Shown here one piece after another: positions 10,010-22,479 of a stretch of DNA of 64,000 nt. Source of the stretch: Halisarca cf. caerulea. Lineage: Eukaryota > Porifera > Demospongiae > Chondrillida > Halisarcidae. Below the pieces are notes generated by a model. It made no database searches. It was given only the letters and a program-made list of their open reading frames with translations, and was not told the origin of the DNA. The translations under genes and the position numbers were made by a program. The DNA is taken from assembly GCA_963170055.1 (NCBI GenBank), contig CAUJGJ010000397.1, positions 1,195,001 to 1,259,000 on the forward strand, given 5' to 3'. Every line of letters starts with the position of its first letter. Within the stretch, counting starts at the first letter, position 1.

Positions 10010-11176
10010 TTCCTGTAGAGCCAGGCTGTATTGGTTATCATTCTCAAGCAGTCCTCTTTTATGACATGCTTCTCTAAAGGTTGAGCATATCTGACCATCA
10101 ATGGTCTTCAAATCATTAAACGATGTAGCTCCACATACTTCATGTAACAGCATTCGAAGATAGTAGCACTCCCCTTGTCTAGGACTGACAGTATAAACCT
10201 GCCCAATTGCCTGTGCTTCAAAGATGCCCTCCTCTTGTGCCACTTTCTTCCCACGTTTGCGTCGACTCCAGCATTTTCTGCCTTTGTCTCAGGTATAGAA
10301 GCGTGGCAAATCCAAGTAAAGTAAAGAACGGGCAAATGGATCAGTCTGGTTAAGTGCGAAGTACTCTGTGAGTGTAGTCCGTGGTGGCTCTGCTTCAGCT
10401 CTTTGCTGGACTGTTGCTTCAGTGAAGTACACCCTTTGGCCATTTTCCAGGTGGACTGCCAGTTGCACAACTGGAGGAAATCTTTCATGGAGAGGGCACT
10501 CCAATATTCTCCAAGCAGCCTCACTACTACCAACATATCTAGCTTGCTGAAACTGTTGGATTTCATCAATATTGTCTGGTCTTTCTACTGAGAAAATGGC
10601 TTGATCACAGCCCTTGGTGACATACTTGAGGACATACTTGATGCTGCGAATGCTCATGCATAGTTCAACATTCAAATGACAATTCATTTGGTGTAGAAGC
10701 CAAGGATTGTGGGGAACTATCCACCTGTTGTCTACAACTCTCTCTTGTTTGCTACCATTCACTGAAATTGTGATCCTGGCAGTGTGGCTACCATCTTCTG
10801 GTGCTCTTCGTCGGTATTTAGGATAGCCATCAATACCCTGCTGAGTGTGTGTGAGGAACTGTCTTGGATACTTCTTCGAACATGACCCATTTGTCATACA
10901 AATACTGTGAGCATTGAACTCCATGCCGCAAGGTCCATGTACCATATTGGCTTTAACAATACTGTGTAGAGTTGGATCTGCTTCATGAGACGGTACTTCT
11001 GCGACAATAACCTTGTCAATGCCATCTGGTTGAATTTTGAATGCAGGCTTTAACCAGAGAAGAATGTGAGCATGAGGTAGTCCACGCTTCTGAAATTCAA
11101 TGGAGTATAGCCAGGCTTGAGGTTCCCCAAAGGTACCATTCTTGAGAAATTCCATCAACTTCTTCAATTTCAGTTG
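10010..11176 (-). pseudogene. Helitron #1 Rep (HUH) catalytic portion
   Basis: The minus-strand frame from 11176 reads QLKLKKLMEF, then the Rep core: KRGLPHAHILLWL contains the HxH metal-binding motif and SIKYVLKYVTKG the two-tyrosine nicking motif of Helitron Rep proteins. The Rep domain nicks and transfers one DNA strand. A frame change near 10290-10250 separates this from the linker that runs to 10010 and into the Gypsy insertion. Upstream, the frame is cut by G2: ARVF at about 18272 should precede QLKLKK here. Confidence 0.87.
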
Positions 11177-11179
11177 AAC

Positions 11180-11239
11180 AAGTGATTCGAGTTTAAAAAA
11201 CTCGTGGGCCGCCTACGGCCCTGGAAACTCGAATCACTT
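11180..11239 (-). repeat. 3' terminal hairpin of G2
   Basis: Arms AAGTGATTCGAGTTT and AAACTCGAATCACTT pair perfectly around a spacer that contains a second hairpin (GGGCCGCCTACGGCCC). The same structure ends G1 (22113-22172) and G4 (39835-39898). Confidence 0.85.
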
Positions 11240-11317
11240 GGAGATTATCCTCACAGATCTAGAATTGAAAGATCCCTGAGTAATACGTGGCTTTGTGTAG
11301 TGATGTATAATTATAAA

Positions 11318-11776
<459 letters not shown>

Positions 11777-11778
<2 letters not shown>

Positions 11779-12610
11779 ACGTACTCTTTCAGCATGTCTA
11801 TTTAATATATTTTATGTTCCTTTTCTAACCATGTAGGCAACCAACAACCAGCACACATGGCAGCAATAACATTTTCCAAGTAAAACTTCATCATTTATTC
11901 CTTTTATTAATATTATTATTATTCTTAACTCTCTCTTATTTATTCCTATTATATATTAATTTATATACATTATAATTCTACAGTATAATTGTATATATTA
12001 TTATATTCATGACATTATTCACATACTAATCATTAATAAACCATTAGAATAAAATAAAAATTAAAATGATATATAACAGTATTTCAACAAATTATAAATC
12101 CATGCATAATACAGTCAATTATAGAAAATATGTACACAGTAGTTTTTCAGAATCAAGTTAGATTTTTCGCATAAGCATACAATACACTGTACTTTCTGTG
12201 TATCAAATTCCTGCAAAGGACAATATAAATTAGCATAGTATATGATAAACACACATGAAGTACATACAAACATGAATATTCACTATACATGGACATCCTC
12301 ACACACGCTAAATGTGTGTAATCAAACACACTTTTTTTTTCCTACTCATTAACCATTATTATACCAAGAAGTACAAAAATGGTAATAAGGAGTCACTTAA
12401 ATCAACAGAAATGCCAATATGACTGATGCATCATAGTGCAATGATAAACTGTTGTGTGACTACATGCAGTTACGGTGGTTAGTACAATGTGAACTAAATT
12501 AAATCCAAACTTAGTAAGCTAAGAAGAATTACATGAGGCATATACGCACTATAAAGCACGGAACGTAGAACCTATAAACAGTAAACCACGAAATGTCATA
12601 TGATCTACAT
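11777..12610. other. AT-rich non-coding interior of G2
   Basis: No gene. The segment up to about 12330 matches 21130-21660 in reverse complement (interior of G1), including the TATTATTATT-rich part near 11908-11925. From about 12330 the sequence is unique to G2 in this window. Confidence 0.7.
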
Positions 12611-12880
12611 ATACCCACAAGGTCAAGAACTACAATTACGCCTACTCCAAATGTGGTAAGAGCCAATAATGGCATCAGCAGCAAGTTGGATCAAACAGCT
12701 ATGGAAGTCTTTGGCTGTGATCGACAAAAGATCTTTCAATGGTGCAAAGCTATCCAGGTCTATGAACCCTCGCGAACCGACTTGAAGGGGGATGACGTGA
12801 CATGAGAAACCTAATGAGGTGATGTATTCGGCTAGGTCAACGTAGCGACGAGACTTCCTTCCTTCAGCTCCCTTAGGATT
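12611..12880 (-). pseudogene. Fragment of a non-LTR-type reverse transcriptase C-terminus
   Basis: The minus-strand frame includes KSRRYVDLAEYITSLGF, then VIPLQVGSRGFIDLDSF and IIGSYHIWSRRN. The pattern 'eVGsRGF ... AE/AA..S..iW.rR' resembles the region after the thumb of LINE-like reverse transcriptases in cnidarians and sponges. There is no catalytic YADD segment and no start. It lies in the part of G2 that is absent from G1, between CA tracts, so it is either an insertion in G2 or was lost from G1. This assignment is weak. Confidence 0.35.
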
Positions 12881-13040
12881 TGTACACACACACACACACC
12901 ATGCATCCCCCACAACCACTGAAGACACATACATTAATAGAGGTACACATCAGGGCTGCATACACAATTAGGGGATAGGGGGCAAATTGAGATTTCTAAA
13001 TTTTTTTGTAATATGGAAGACATTATGGGATAGCTATTTT

Positions 13041-13052
13041 TACACACACACA

Positions 13053-13112
<60 letters not shown>

Positions 13113-13121
13113 ACGCATACA

Positions 13122-13174
<53 letters not shown>

Positions 13175-13381
13175 CCAAATATACACTTACAATTTCAACA
13201 AAGGTCTTCAGAATCAGTACTTCAGTCTATATTCTGAACATGAAAAGAAAGAACAATAAACAATGAAACCACAAAAGGACACATACATACACACACACAG
13301 CCGAACCTCTTCTCTACACACCTGGTTCCACTTCAGCATGGTACTATAACCAATGTGGTGTATCAAGTGATTGCAAATAGG

Positions 13382-13414
<33 letters not shown>

Positions 13415-13628
13415 TATCCAAATAAACCCTTACAATTTCACCAAAGGCCTTCAGAAACAATGCTTTAGTCTATATTCTGAACATGAAAAGAAAGAACAAT
13501 AATCAATGAAACCACAAAAGCACACACACACACACAGTGGAACTTCTTCACTACATACCAGGTTCCACTACAGCATGCTACTATATGTTGTATCAAATAC
13601 ACACACACAAACACCATACATACTCAAT

Positions 13629-13705
<77 letters not shown>

Positions 13706-13720
13706 ACACACCAAACAACA
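13041..13720. repeat. (CA)n tracts of G2
   Basis: Three long CA arrays (about 13041-13171, 13382-13412, 13634-13700), reverse complement of the GT arrays in G1, separated by two conserved modules each containing CTGAACATGAAAAGAAAGAAC, which on the other strand reads as a splice-acceptor-like TTCATGTTCAG. Confidence 0.94.
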
Positions 13721-14537
13721 TAGATACGGGTACATAGTATACAACATCTACGCTAACATACACAAACGCGAACATATCCAAAAAAACTACTTGAAGAAAT
13801 TCTTTTTCACTGAAGGCCTGCTCTCACTAAACCTCACCGAAACACTTGTCATACAAGTTCAACCGTCCGAAAACGGTTTGCTAATTCCAAACAGAGCTTT
13901 CATCTCTCATCTTACCTGCCTGTTCCCCAAACTTCTTTGGATCTTCCCGTTGTTTCCATACTTTCGTGGTTCAAAGGTTTTCTTCTTATCCAAACATCTG
14001 CATCCTATTCTCTGACGTGTTGAACCATAGTATCTATGGTTAGAGGACCTAAGCAAACACACATACACAAGATAACACACACGTACGCCAACATATCCAC
14101 GAAAACACATGGAGAAACTATTTTATTAAAGACCTGCTCATACTAAACGTCGTTAAAACACTTTCACATGAGCGTTCAAGTACTCCATAATGGTTAACTA
14201 AAAGACAAAAGGCTTTCCACACTCATCTTACCTGTTTCCGAAGCTTTCTTTAGCCTTTTCTTCGTTTCCATGGACTTCCGAGGTAGCGTAAGGTACAATG
14301 TCTCAGTAAAATCATCCTTCCAACAACGTTTCCGTCCTAAATGCTTCATCAAAGTTCTCTTCCTTGTTAGATGAGTCGGCTTAACAGCTTTTGTCAGTTT
14401 TCGAGTCCTTTCACAACTTCTAAAACGAAGACAACAACTTTAAACCACTCGCTCTACCTCTAAAAATTGAAGGCCCACGGAAATTCTCAGAGCGAGTTGA
14501 ATCTTCGTGATTAACTCTCAATCCAAATCTTTAGGTC

Positions 14538-14541
14538 TTAA
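14538..14541. repeat. TTAA target duplication of Kolobok (left)
   Basis: TTAA is repeated at 18060-18063. The corresponding uninterrupted site in G1, reverse complement of about 2400-2415, reads GGTATTAAAGATTC. Confidence 0.88.
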
Positions 14542-14782
14542 AGGGGAACTGAACCCAAAAAACAAGTTGCCCTCAAAATGTATGGCCAAATGTGTAATTA
14601 ACTCAGGCGATGACCATTTTTGCATATGTCGCTTAATTAAGGAGTTATTCGAATGCAAAGACCGGAAAAATGCACTGTGACGTCACGTTTTCGAGCACCA
14701 TGTTTTTTCAGCTAACATAATATCAGTGACGTCAAAAAACGTAGTTGGTAGCGACCTTCAGCCACGTGGCCTACTTGAGAAT

Positions 14783-17138
14783 ATGCCGTACTGCATTGCT
14801 TTCGGTTGCGACAACAGTACCGACCAACGCTGCTCAGGAATCAGCTTCCATCGACTCCCGTTGAAGGATCCTCGCCACCTGAAGCAATGGCTAGCAGCGC
14901 TGAAACTCGTAGACCCTCCCATCGCCGACGTGAATGCCAGGGTGTGTTCGCAACACTTTGAACGTCGTTGCTTCCTGACAAGAATGCAGGAAACCCTAAC
15001 AGGAAAGCCCTGCAAGCGGCTACTGTCACCCGATGCCGTGCCAAGCATCTTCGCTTATTCTGTACCAACAAAACGACGGGCTATCTCGGAGACAAGGTCA
15101 CAGAGCAAGCGTTCCAAAGAACTTCTCGAAGGTGCTCTTGAACGATTGTCTTCGATCGAAGCAGCATATCCACCTAGACCACATACTTCCACTGAAGACG
15201 ACATTGTTGAGCTCCCTCTCACTGCAGACGAAAGCGAGACATTGGCTGCAGACGTTTCTACTGCGGAGACATCCATTGAATGTCGTTCTATTGGAATTCA
15301 AACAGGTAAGTATCTGAATTTAAACTCAATAATTGTGTGAGGTTGTGTAGCATAGAATCGAAGGCTACATTATCAATAATACTATGAAATTTTGTACAGA
15401 CCCATCCCAGTTTCACCAAATGAAGTACTGTCAGACTGATCCAATGGTCCAGGATTCTATTTGTGTAGCTTCTGTGGAAACACAAACGGACCTTGAATCT
15501 GTAATGACTATACACTCACCATGTAAAAGTGATTCACTGGTGGACTGTTCATCATACAATGAGGCCATGGACCAGAGGTACGTACTTTGCAATATTTATT
15601 TCTAAATTGCACTGTATACATTGTCATCTGTTTCTCGTTGGATTTTCTACAGTTTTGAAGATTGTGAATCCACTGGCAACGAATCAAATATAATTGAAGA
15701 TGTAACAATGGAGTCCATTGACACAGCCCCAGCTAATGACCACAGCCCTGCATAGGAAAGACTCTTTCTCGTGTTTGAATCAGCCCTGCTGTCGCTCTTT
15801 CGTGATTGTCCTACATGTGGTATGCGTGTCACTTTGAGTACTTCCCTGCAAGGCACACTTTTGGTTGTTAAGGCTACTTGCACAGATGACCACACTTTTA
15901 CGTGGCACTCACAACCGCTTGTGGGTAAGGCAGCTGCAGGCAACTTACTGTTGTCAGCTGCTATAGTCTTCTCCGGTTCTACGTACACAACATTTGCTAA
16001 TATTGCCAACTTAATTAACCTTAGTTTGTTTAGTGATAGAACATTTTATAAGATCCAACAAACCCGTATCTTCCCCATAGTGAATGCATACTATAGTCAG
16101 AACCAAACAGTAGTAGCAGAAATTTTAAGACAACAAGGCCCTTTAGTTCTGTCTGGTGATGGGCGCTGTGACAGTCCTGGATATAGTGCTAAATATTGCA
16201 CTTATTCACTGATGGACAATGCCACTGGCCTCATTATAGACAACAGTGTAGTACAAGTCACTGAGACTGGTACCTCTGTAGGCATGGAGAAGGAAGGGTT
16301 GCAGCGTTGCCTAACTACAGTTCAAGAAAGGCTGAACCTTAAGATTGCAACCCTGGCCACTGATAGACACATTCAGATAGCTGCATTTTTGAAATCAGCT
16401 CACCCCAGCATCAATCATCAATTTGATGTTTGGCATCTGAGCAAAAGTGTCAGAAAGAAGCTGGTGAAGGCTGGTTCCAAAAGGGGGCATGATACACTAT
16501 TACTGTGGATTCAGTCCATTTCCAACCACTTGTGGTGGTCGGCCAAAACATGTAATTCGGATCCTGATCTCCTTGTGGCCAAGTGGACATCAATTGTTCA
16601 CCACATCGTCAATGTGCATGAATGGCACAGTGATCACTTTTCACAGTGTGCCCATGGGCCCATTGACAACACAAATGGCCGAAGGAAATGGCTGAAACCT
16701 AATAGTCCTGCCCACCAAGCCCTTCAGCAAATTGTGACAAAGCCATCTCTAGTTAGAGACGTAGCAAAGCTGAATGGCTTCTGTCACACAGGCATGCTAG
16801 AAGTATTCCATTCCCTGCTAACAAAGTACTGTCCTAAAAGGCAGCACTTTAGCTACGTGGGTATGTGTGTACGCACGCAGTTAGCCATCTTGGACCATAA
16901 TCACAACATAGAGCGGCAGCAGGCTACAACATTGGAAGGTCAACCAAGGTACAAATTGGAGTTCCCTAAGAGAAGCAAGAGGTGGATTGCAAAGCCCATC
17001 AAAGAAAAGAAATCCAACAGTTACATAGATTTCATGTTAGAGGAACTAGTAAACCCCACACGTAATGTAGATGAGTTTACCATAGAAGTACCAAATTTAC
17101 CAGACAATATTGCACCCATTCCCCGCCCACCTCTATAA
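14783..17138 (+). pseudogene. Kolobok THAP transposase, three exons, one in-frame stop
   Basis: Exons 14783-15305, 15400-15577 and 15653-17138 join in a consistent frame with GT-AG introns of 94 and 75 bp. The start is the ATG of MPYCIAFGCD, the usual first residues of a THAP domain (C4 and C9, then RVCSQHF); an upstream ATG at 14726 is less likely. The second part has the conserved Kolobok-like block LSGDGRCDSPGYSAKY, TDRHIQI, QFDVWHLSKSVRKK and SNHLWW, with likely catalytic acids in GDGR and TDRH. The only defect seen is TAG at 15753-15755, just before the core (ERLFLVFES). The protein would bind the ends and move the element; with this stop it gives only the DNA-binding half. Confidence 0.85.
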
Positions 17139-17251
17139 CAAGCTGTTTCAGAACATATCACTAGATTTAGTTCTCACTAATATTTACTGTAACATCTCGT
17201 TAGAATTTTAAAAGTTGATTGGTCAATGTAAAGTTATACAGTTAATTTTGT
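17139..17251. other. Convergent 3' ends of the two Kolobok genes
   Basis: A 113-bp AT-rich stretch between the transposase stop and the stop of the minus-strand gene; it probably holds the poly(A) signals of both. No other feature is seen. Confidence 0.5.
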
Positions 17252-17850
17252 TCATCCTGGAAAACCTGCTACATCTTTAAAACCCACATAGATATTGCTT
17301 GATTCTGGGAAGTGAGCTCGTATAGCCTTCACTACACATGAAGGAATCACACGGCAGACTTTCCTCCCAAGTCTTGAATGTGTATACCAGGTAAATTGTC
17401 TATAGGCAGCAAGACGATACGACCTGTGAATAGATGGAGCAGGACTATATTATAGCCACATTAATAAACCTGCAGAAATTGCATAGCATACCGATGGGGT
17501 ATTGGTTCAGGTGGAACAGGCTGGAAACCCATTTCAACCATTCCTACCAAAGCTGTCCTAAGTACTGTGGAGTCCAGGCATACTGTTTTAAACTGGTTGA
17601 GGTCTGTTATGCAACTAAAATCGCTATTACGTACAGATTCGTCGATTATTTTTATCTCTCTGCAACAGAGGCACTCTTTCTCCGTCTCTGGGACAGCGCA
17701 TTTGCCACAAGAACACCAAGACACGGCTTCATCTTGATGCCTAGCGTACTTTTCTGGCTGGTCTTCATCGCTTTGATCCGAATTTTCGCTTTCGCTTGTT
17801 TCTCCAGGGGCAAAAATGGGTTCGAACTGATACGGCTGTACTTCAGCCAT
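17252..17850 (-). CDS. P2X7 'ballast'-like zinc domain protein carried by Kolobok
   Basis: Two exons, 17492-17850 and 17252-17423, with a 68-bp GT-AG intron (donor CG|GTATGC, acceptor TTCACAG|GTCG). The spliced frame gives 176 residues. An acidic N-terminal segment (SESENSDQSDED) is followed by a cysteine-rich region WCSCGKCAVPETEKECLCC, and the second exon gives AYRQFTWYTHSRLGRKV, IPSCVV..IR..FPES and YVGFKD. This matches the order of the intracellular ballast domain at the C-terminus of the vertebrate P2X7 receptor, which binds zinc and guanine nucleotide. No membrane segment is present, so it is not a receptor. The frame is intact. Its role in transposition is unknown. Confidence 0.78.
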
Positions 17851-18059
17851 AGTTGTAAAGGTCGTGACCCTACCAACTACATTTTATGACGTCTTGACCG
17901 CAGATAAACATGGCGCTCGGGAGGCGTGACTTTAAAGCCGTTGTACAGACTATCCAATTGTCATATTTAAGCGGCAACCGGATTCTGGGCATTTTCTAAA
18001 CCTATACTAAGCATATTGATCGAAAAATTGGGGTCGACAATTTTGGGTTCAGTTCCCCT
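17851..18059. promoter_or_regulatory. Terminal region of Kolobok upstream of the ballast-like gene
   Basis: About 210 bp between the start codon at 17850 and the right inverted repeat. It must contain the promoter of the minus-strand gene and end-binding sites. No defined motif besides the 19-bp inverted repeat (18041-18059) was recognised. Confidence 0.4.
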
Positions 18060-18157
18060 TTAAAGATTCTTCGTTGACGAAAACAGAAGCAAAGACACAA
18101 AATTTACTGAATAATACCAACGACTTCGACTACCGCCTAAAAGTCCGCCATGTTGTT

Positions 18158-18158
<1 letters not shown>

Positions 18159-18196
<38 letters not shown>

Positions 18197-18268
18197 ACAT
18201 TGTTCCGGACGTTCCGGACACTTCCGGTGAAAGTAAAAACAATATAGGGCCGCCTTCTGGCGGCCCAA
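18159..18268 (-). repeat. 5' end of G2: (TA)n tract and GGGCCGCC hairpin
   Basis: The (TA)n tract 18159-18195 is uninterrupted here, whereas in G1 and G3 an ISL2EU-like element sits in it. The terminal palindrome GGGCCGCCTTCTGGCGGCCC occupies 18247-18266. The same sequence with small changes starts G3 at 42263. Confidence 0.85.
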
Positions 18269-18271
18269 AAA

Positions 18272-19823
18272 CACGTGCAATCAAATCTGGTTGGTCATGT
18301 GCTTCCTGACCTGGCAATAGATTTGTGGTAATTTCATCCCATTTTGGATTTGTAGTCATAGTTAGGAAAAGATCTGGACGACCAAACTTCCTCACATATG
18401 TCATTGCATCCATTTGCCTTTCATGCATGTATCATGGTCCTCCAGTAAAGGTGGACGGTAAAATCACACGTTGGCCTACATTCCTTGGATCACCATCATC
18501 ATGTAAGAGTGCATCTCTAAGATGCTGATAGCAATCAGCATGCAAACTTCTCTGTTCCCTTCTGATGAATTGTAGTCGCTCAGTTTCAATCTTGCAGTAG
18601 CTGTCCACCAAGAACTGTTGAAACAGACGTCGAGCTTTTAACAAATAGTTGCCATGTCGAATCATTATATGAAAGGAGTAGTAATCCATTTGAGACACCT
18701 TCTTTCCATTTCTCCGTCTCAAGTAGATGTGATACCCTTCAGTACCATAAGGAAACAAAAGTGGGTACTGCAGAGCATCATATGCACGGTGCAGTTCCGA
18801 AACTCTGTCCAAGTGGCCATCACGGTAGTGTAGTATGATATCTCGATTGTCAGTTGGTTCATTCGGCATGAGGATCCCAATTTCATCACTTGATGGTCTA
18901 TTGAAACGACGTGCATGCTCTGTCCTTGGGCGCTTCTCTTCATAAATAACAACTTCCACCCTTCGTTGGTATTGTTGCTGAGCAAGTGTTCATGAGCTGT
19001 TTTCAACTGCTGGACATACTGATTCTTATTGTGGAACATAGTTGATAATTCCTGAACAATATTTCTCTTCAACCCTCCCGCAATACTCATTCGCATAGAT
19101 GTTTCCTCCACTTGATTGTCAATGAAGTACACTTGGAGGAATTTTGGGACTTCCCCTGGAAGTGGCATTAGGCTACCAATGAGATGGCACACTTGTCCAT
19201 GTACACGGAATGATGGGTTCCACCCTGGCACTGTTGCCTCTGTGCAGCCAAAGCCTGGATACATTCAATGATAAAATTTTGTTTCAATGTAGTGTGGGAG
19301 TCGTACATGGATATGTGAGGGATGGTGTGCATGCAGGTTTATGGTAACTGCTCAACGGTGCATACTCACTTGTCATCTGGAACACACAGTTGTACTTGCG
19401 AATATTGTCTAAGAAATATTTGGAGTGAGGATGTTGTCCATTGAGCAGCAGTTGGAGATAATCAGATGGGTTTGGAAAAGTTTGTAGATGTACTTGTCCA
19501 TTGGCACAGCACATTGAAGCAGGCTCTCCTCGAAATCTGAGTGCACCACATTGACAGACTTGTTGCAATTCTCCTAAGCAAGTTTCTGTTTGAAACAACT
19601 GAGGATCGTACTTCAAGGCCATTGATGCATAATCCCCTTTCTTCCTCCGTACTGTGGCAGCTGCAGGTGCAGATTGTGAATTCCTAGCCAACCTATGTCC
19701 TATACAATCTTACTGCAATCTGCTGGCTCTATCCTGTTCATCTTCATAATATCGACGTTTCTTGGAAGCTCTAGCAGGTGCTTCTTTGCGAGCCAATGAA
19801 TGCGAACGGCTTTTCTTAGGCAT
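18272..19823 (-). pseudogene. Helitron #1 N-terminal Rep region
   Basis: Starts at ATG 19823 (MPKKSRSHSLARKE). Successive frames give a cysteine-containing N-terminal segment (QVCQCGALRF), NIRKYNCVFQM, GQVCHLIGSLMP, the Helitron_like_N block DIILHYRDGHLDRVSELH and YDALQYPLLFPYG, and end in RPDLFLTMTTNPKWDEI and DLIARVF at 18272, where G2 is inserted. At least three frame changes or stops (near 19710, 19280, 18950 and 18430) break the frame. It is the beginning of the RepHel protein whose Rep core is at 10010-11176 and whose helicase is at 3887-5702. Confidence 0.83.
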
Positions 19824-20169
19824 CGCCCAAATGCATTTTGAATCTAGTCTTCGGAATACCACATACATATTCCGTAGACGTATATAAAAACATGGCGTCT
19901 TTTCCGCACGAAGGGAATTCATGCGGCGCTCTTCTTAGGCGAGAAGGATATTCTTCCGTATACCCCACCATGACACTCCCCATAAGGCGCCTCGAAAGTA
20001 TTCTGAGTTTCGAGTCGATCACACTTGAGCTGCGGGAAGAGTTTGCGAACAGACAAATTCAGCTCTACGGAAATATATATATAGATTGTTCTTTCTTTCC
20101 ATGTTCAGAATATAGACTGAAGTACTGATTTTAAAGGGCTTTGGTGAAATTGTAAGTGTATATTTGGAT

Positions 20170-20170
20170 A

Positions 20171-20202
<32 letters not shown>

Positions 20203-20213
20203 TGTATGCGTAC

Positions 20214-20283
<70 letters not shown>

Positions 20284-20355
20284 ATGTGTTTGTGTGAGGT
20301 AGAGCATGTATGGAATGTGTGTGTGTGTGTATTTGTGTTAGGTAGAGTATGTATG

Positions 20356-20403
<48 letters not shown>

Positions 20404-20478
20404 GTAGTGGTAGTGTGTATATATATTTATGTGAATTGTGTGTGTGTGTGTATATATTGCATGGCTGGGCGGGTGTCT

Positions 20479-20561
<83 letters not shown>

Positions 20562-20789
20562 TGAGTGAGTGTGTGTGTGTGACCTGTTTACAATCACTTG
20601 ATACACCATATTGGTTATAGCAGCATGGTGTGGTAGAACCAGGTGTGTAGAGAAGAGGTTTGACTGTGTGTGTATGTATGTGTCCTTTTGTGGTTTCATT
20701 GTTTATTGTTTTTTTTCTTTTCATGTTCAGAATATAGACTGAAGTACTGATTCTAAAGACCTTTGGTGAAATTGTAATTGTATATTTGG

Positions 20790-20855
<66 letters not shown>

Positions 20856-20889
20856 TTGTGTGTGTGTGTGTGTGCATGCATGCGTATGT

Positions 20890-20931
<42 letters not shown>

Positions 20932-20945
20932 TGTGTGTATGTGTG
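20170..20945 (+). repeat. (GT)n microsatellite clusters of G1
   Basis: GT arrays at about 20170-20300, 20357-20402, 20480-20580 and 20791-20945, interrupted by short unique words. All run as GT on the sense strand of element G. Confidence 0.95.
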
Positions 20946-21094
20946 TAAAAATAGTTATCCCATAATGTCTTCCACATTGCAAAAAATTTAGAAATCTCAA
21001 TATCCCCCCTAGCCCCTAATTGTGTTGTGTACCTGATGTGTACCTCTATAAATATATGTGTCTTCAGTGGTTGTGGGGGGGGGGGGGGGTGCAT

Positions 21095-21133
<39 letters not shown>

Positions 21134-21680
21134 TTATGCACATTTAGCGTGTGTGAGGATGTCCATGTATAGTGAATATTCATGTTTGTATGTACTTCAT
21201 GTGTGTTTATCACATAATTTACATTGAACTTTGCAGGAATTTGACACACACAAAAGTACAGTGTATTGTATATTTATGCGAAGAATCTAACCTGATTCTG
21301 AAAAACTACTGTGTACATGTTTTCTATAATTGACTGTATTATGCATGGATTTATAATTTGTTGAAATACTGTTATATATCACTGTAATTTTATTTTATTG
21401 TAATGGTTTATTAATAATTAGTATGTAAATAATGTCATGAATATAATAATATATACAATTATACTGCAGAATTATAATGTATATAAATTAATATATAATA
21501 GGAATAAATAAGAGAGAGTTAAGAATAATAATAATATTGATAAAAGGAATAAATGATGAAGTTTTACTTGGAAAATGTTATTGCTGCCATGTGGGCTGGT
21601 TGTTGGTTGCCTACATGGTTAGAAAAGGAACATAAAATATATTAAATAGACATGCTGAAAGAGTACATAGTACACACACA

Positions 21681-21728
<48 letters not shown>

Positions 21729-21924
21729 AACACACACATGTACACATACACACACACGCACACACACAACCACACACAGCACATGCATATAGTACAATAT
21801 ATGCACATGTGTACATATTAACCCACCATCATTTCCCTAACAGATTCTATGTTTTCTTCCTGTGAACATGCAGAATGACAACAGAGCACAATGATTCCAG
21901 AAACACACACACACACACACACTA

Positions 21925-21957
<33 letters not shown>

Positions 21958-21968
21958 CACACACACGT

Positions 21969-22032
<64 letters not shown>

Positions 22033-22112
22033 ACACACATTTTATAATTATACATCACTACACAAAGCCACGTATTACTCAGGGATCTTTCAATTCTGTG
22101 AGGATAATTTCC

Positions 22113-22173
22113 AAGTGATTAGAGTTTCCAGGGCCGTAGGCAGCCCACGAGTTTTTTAAACTCGAATCACTTG
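22113..22173 (+). repeat. 3' terminal hairpin of G1
   Basis: Arms AAGTGATTAGAGTTT and AAACTCGAATCACTT (one mismatch) around CCAGGGCCGTAGGC...; the final CACTTG is followed by TT, as in G2 and G4. Confidence 0.83.
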
Positions 22174-22479
22174 TTATATTAGTATTTACTATCAAAGTAT
22201 TTATTTGGGTATATTAGTTATCATGCATATACACGTCAACAGCAATTTTAACATTTCTAACTACAAAAAGAAGATTTTATTGATTGCCTTCATAAATGAA
22301 ATAATATAGGGAGCATGCACGTTCTGGCCCTTATATGATTCAGTTATGAAGCGTCATATGACGAACGAATCAAATTTTGAAATCCCTTGGAAACATGAGA
22401 TGAAAGTAAAAGTTGTAAATAATTACAGAATATAATTACATGTGCATAAACACAGTCCTCAATACAATAATTATTACAT
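22174..22479. other. Spacer between G1 and Helentron-type element
   Basis: About 300 bp of AT-rich sequence without a recognised gene or repeat. It may hold the 3' end of the minus-strand Helentron-type element, but no clear terminus is seen. Confidence 0.5.

Larger units (their letters stand above)
14542..18059 (+). mobile_element. Kolobok-type DNA transposon with two genes
   Basis: 3518 bp bounded by a 19-bp perfect inverted repeat starting AGGGGAACTGAACCC and flanked by TTAA. A TTAA duplication together with a THAP-domain transposase defines the Kolobok superfamily; piggyBac shares TTAA but has a different transposase. A spliced transposase gene lies on the plus strand (14783-17138) and a second, two-exon gene converges on the minus strand (17252-17850). 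The empty site is visible in G1, so the boundaries are firm. Confidence 0.9.
20086..22173 (+). mobile_element. Element G1, 3' portion
   Basis: Resumes after the Helitron with TTGTTCTTTCTTTCC and runs through four large (GT)n clusters and the conserved modules (TTCATGTTCAGAATATAGAC at about 20098 and 20723; TTATCCCATAATGTCTTCC; TTTCTAACCATGTAGGC in reverse) to the 3' hairpin and CACTTG end at 22173. Relative to G2 it lacks the 12330-12880 block and carries an unusual run of 14 G at about 21075. No coding sequence is recognised. Confidence 0.75.

Noticed and set aside
12593..12805. Plus-strand frame opposite the reverse-transcriptase-like fragment
   Set aside because: It has no recognisable pattern; the minus-strand frame carries the VGSRGF motif.
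17252..17850. A P2X ion-channel receptor gene
   Set aside because: No transmembrane segment or extracellular cysteine-rich ectodomain is present; only the ballast-like domain is seen, inside a transposon.
14542..18059. Assigning the TTAA element to piggyBac
   Set aside because: The transposase has a THAP domain and the Kolobok-type core, not the piggyBac DDE_Tnp_1_7 pattern seen at 40362-40637.
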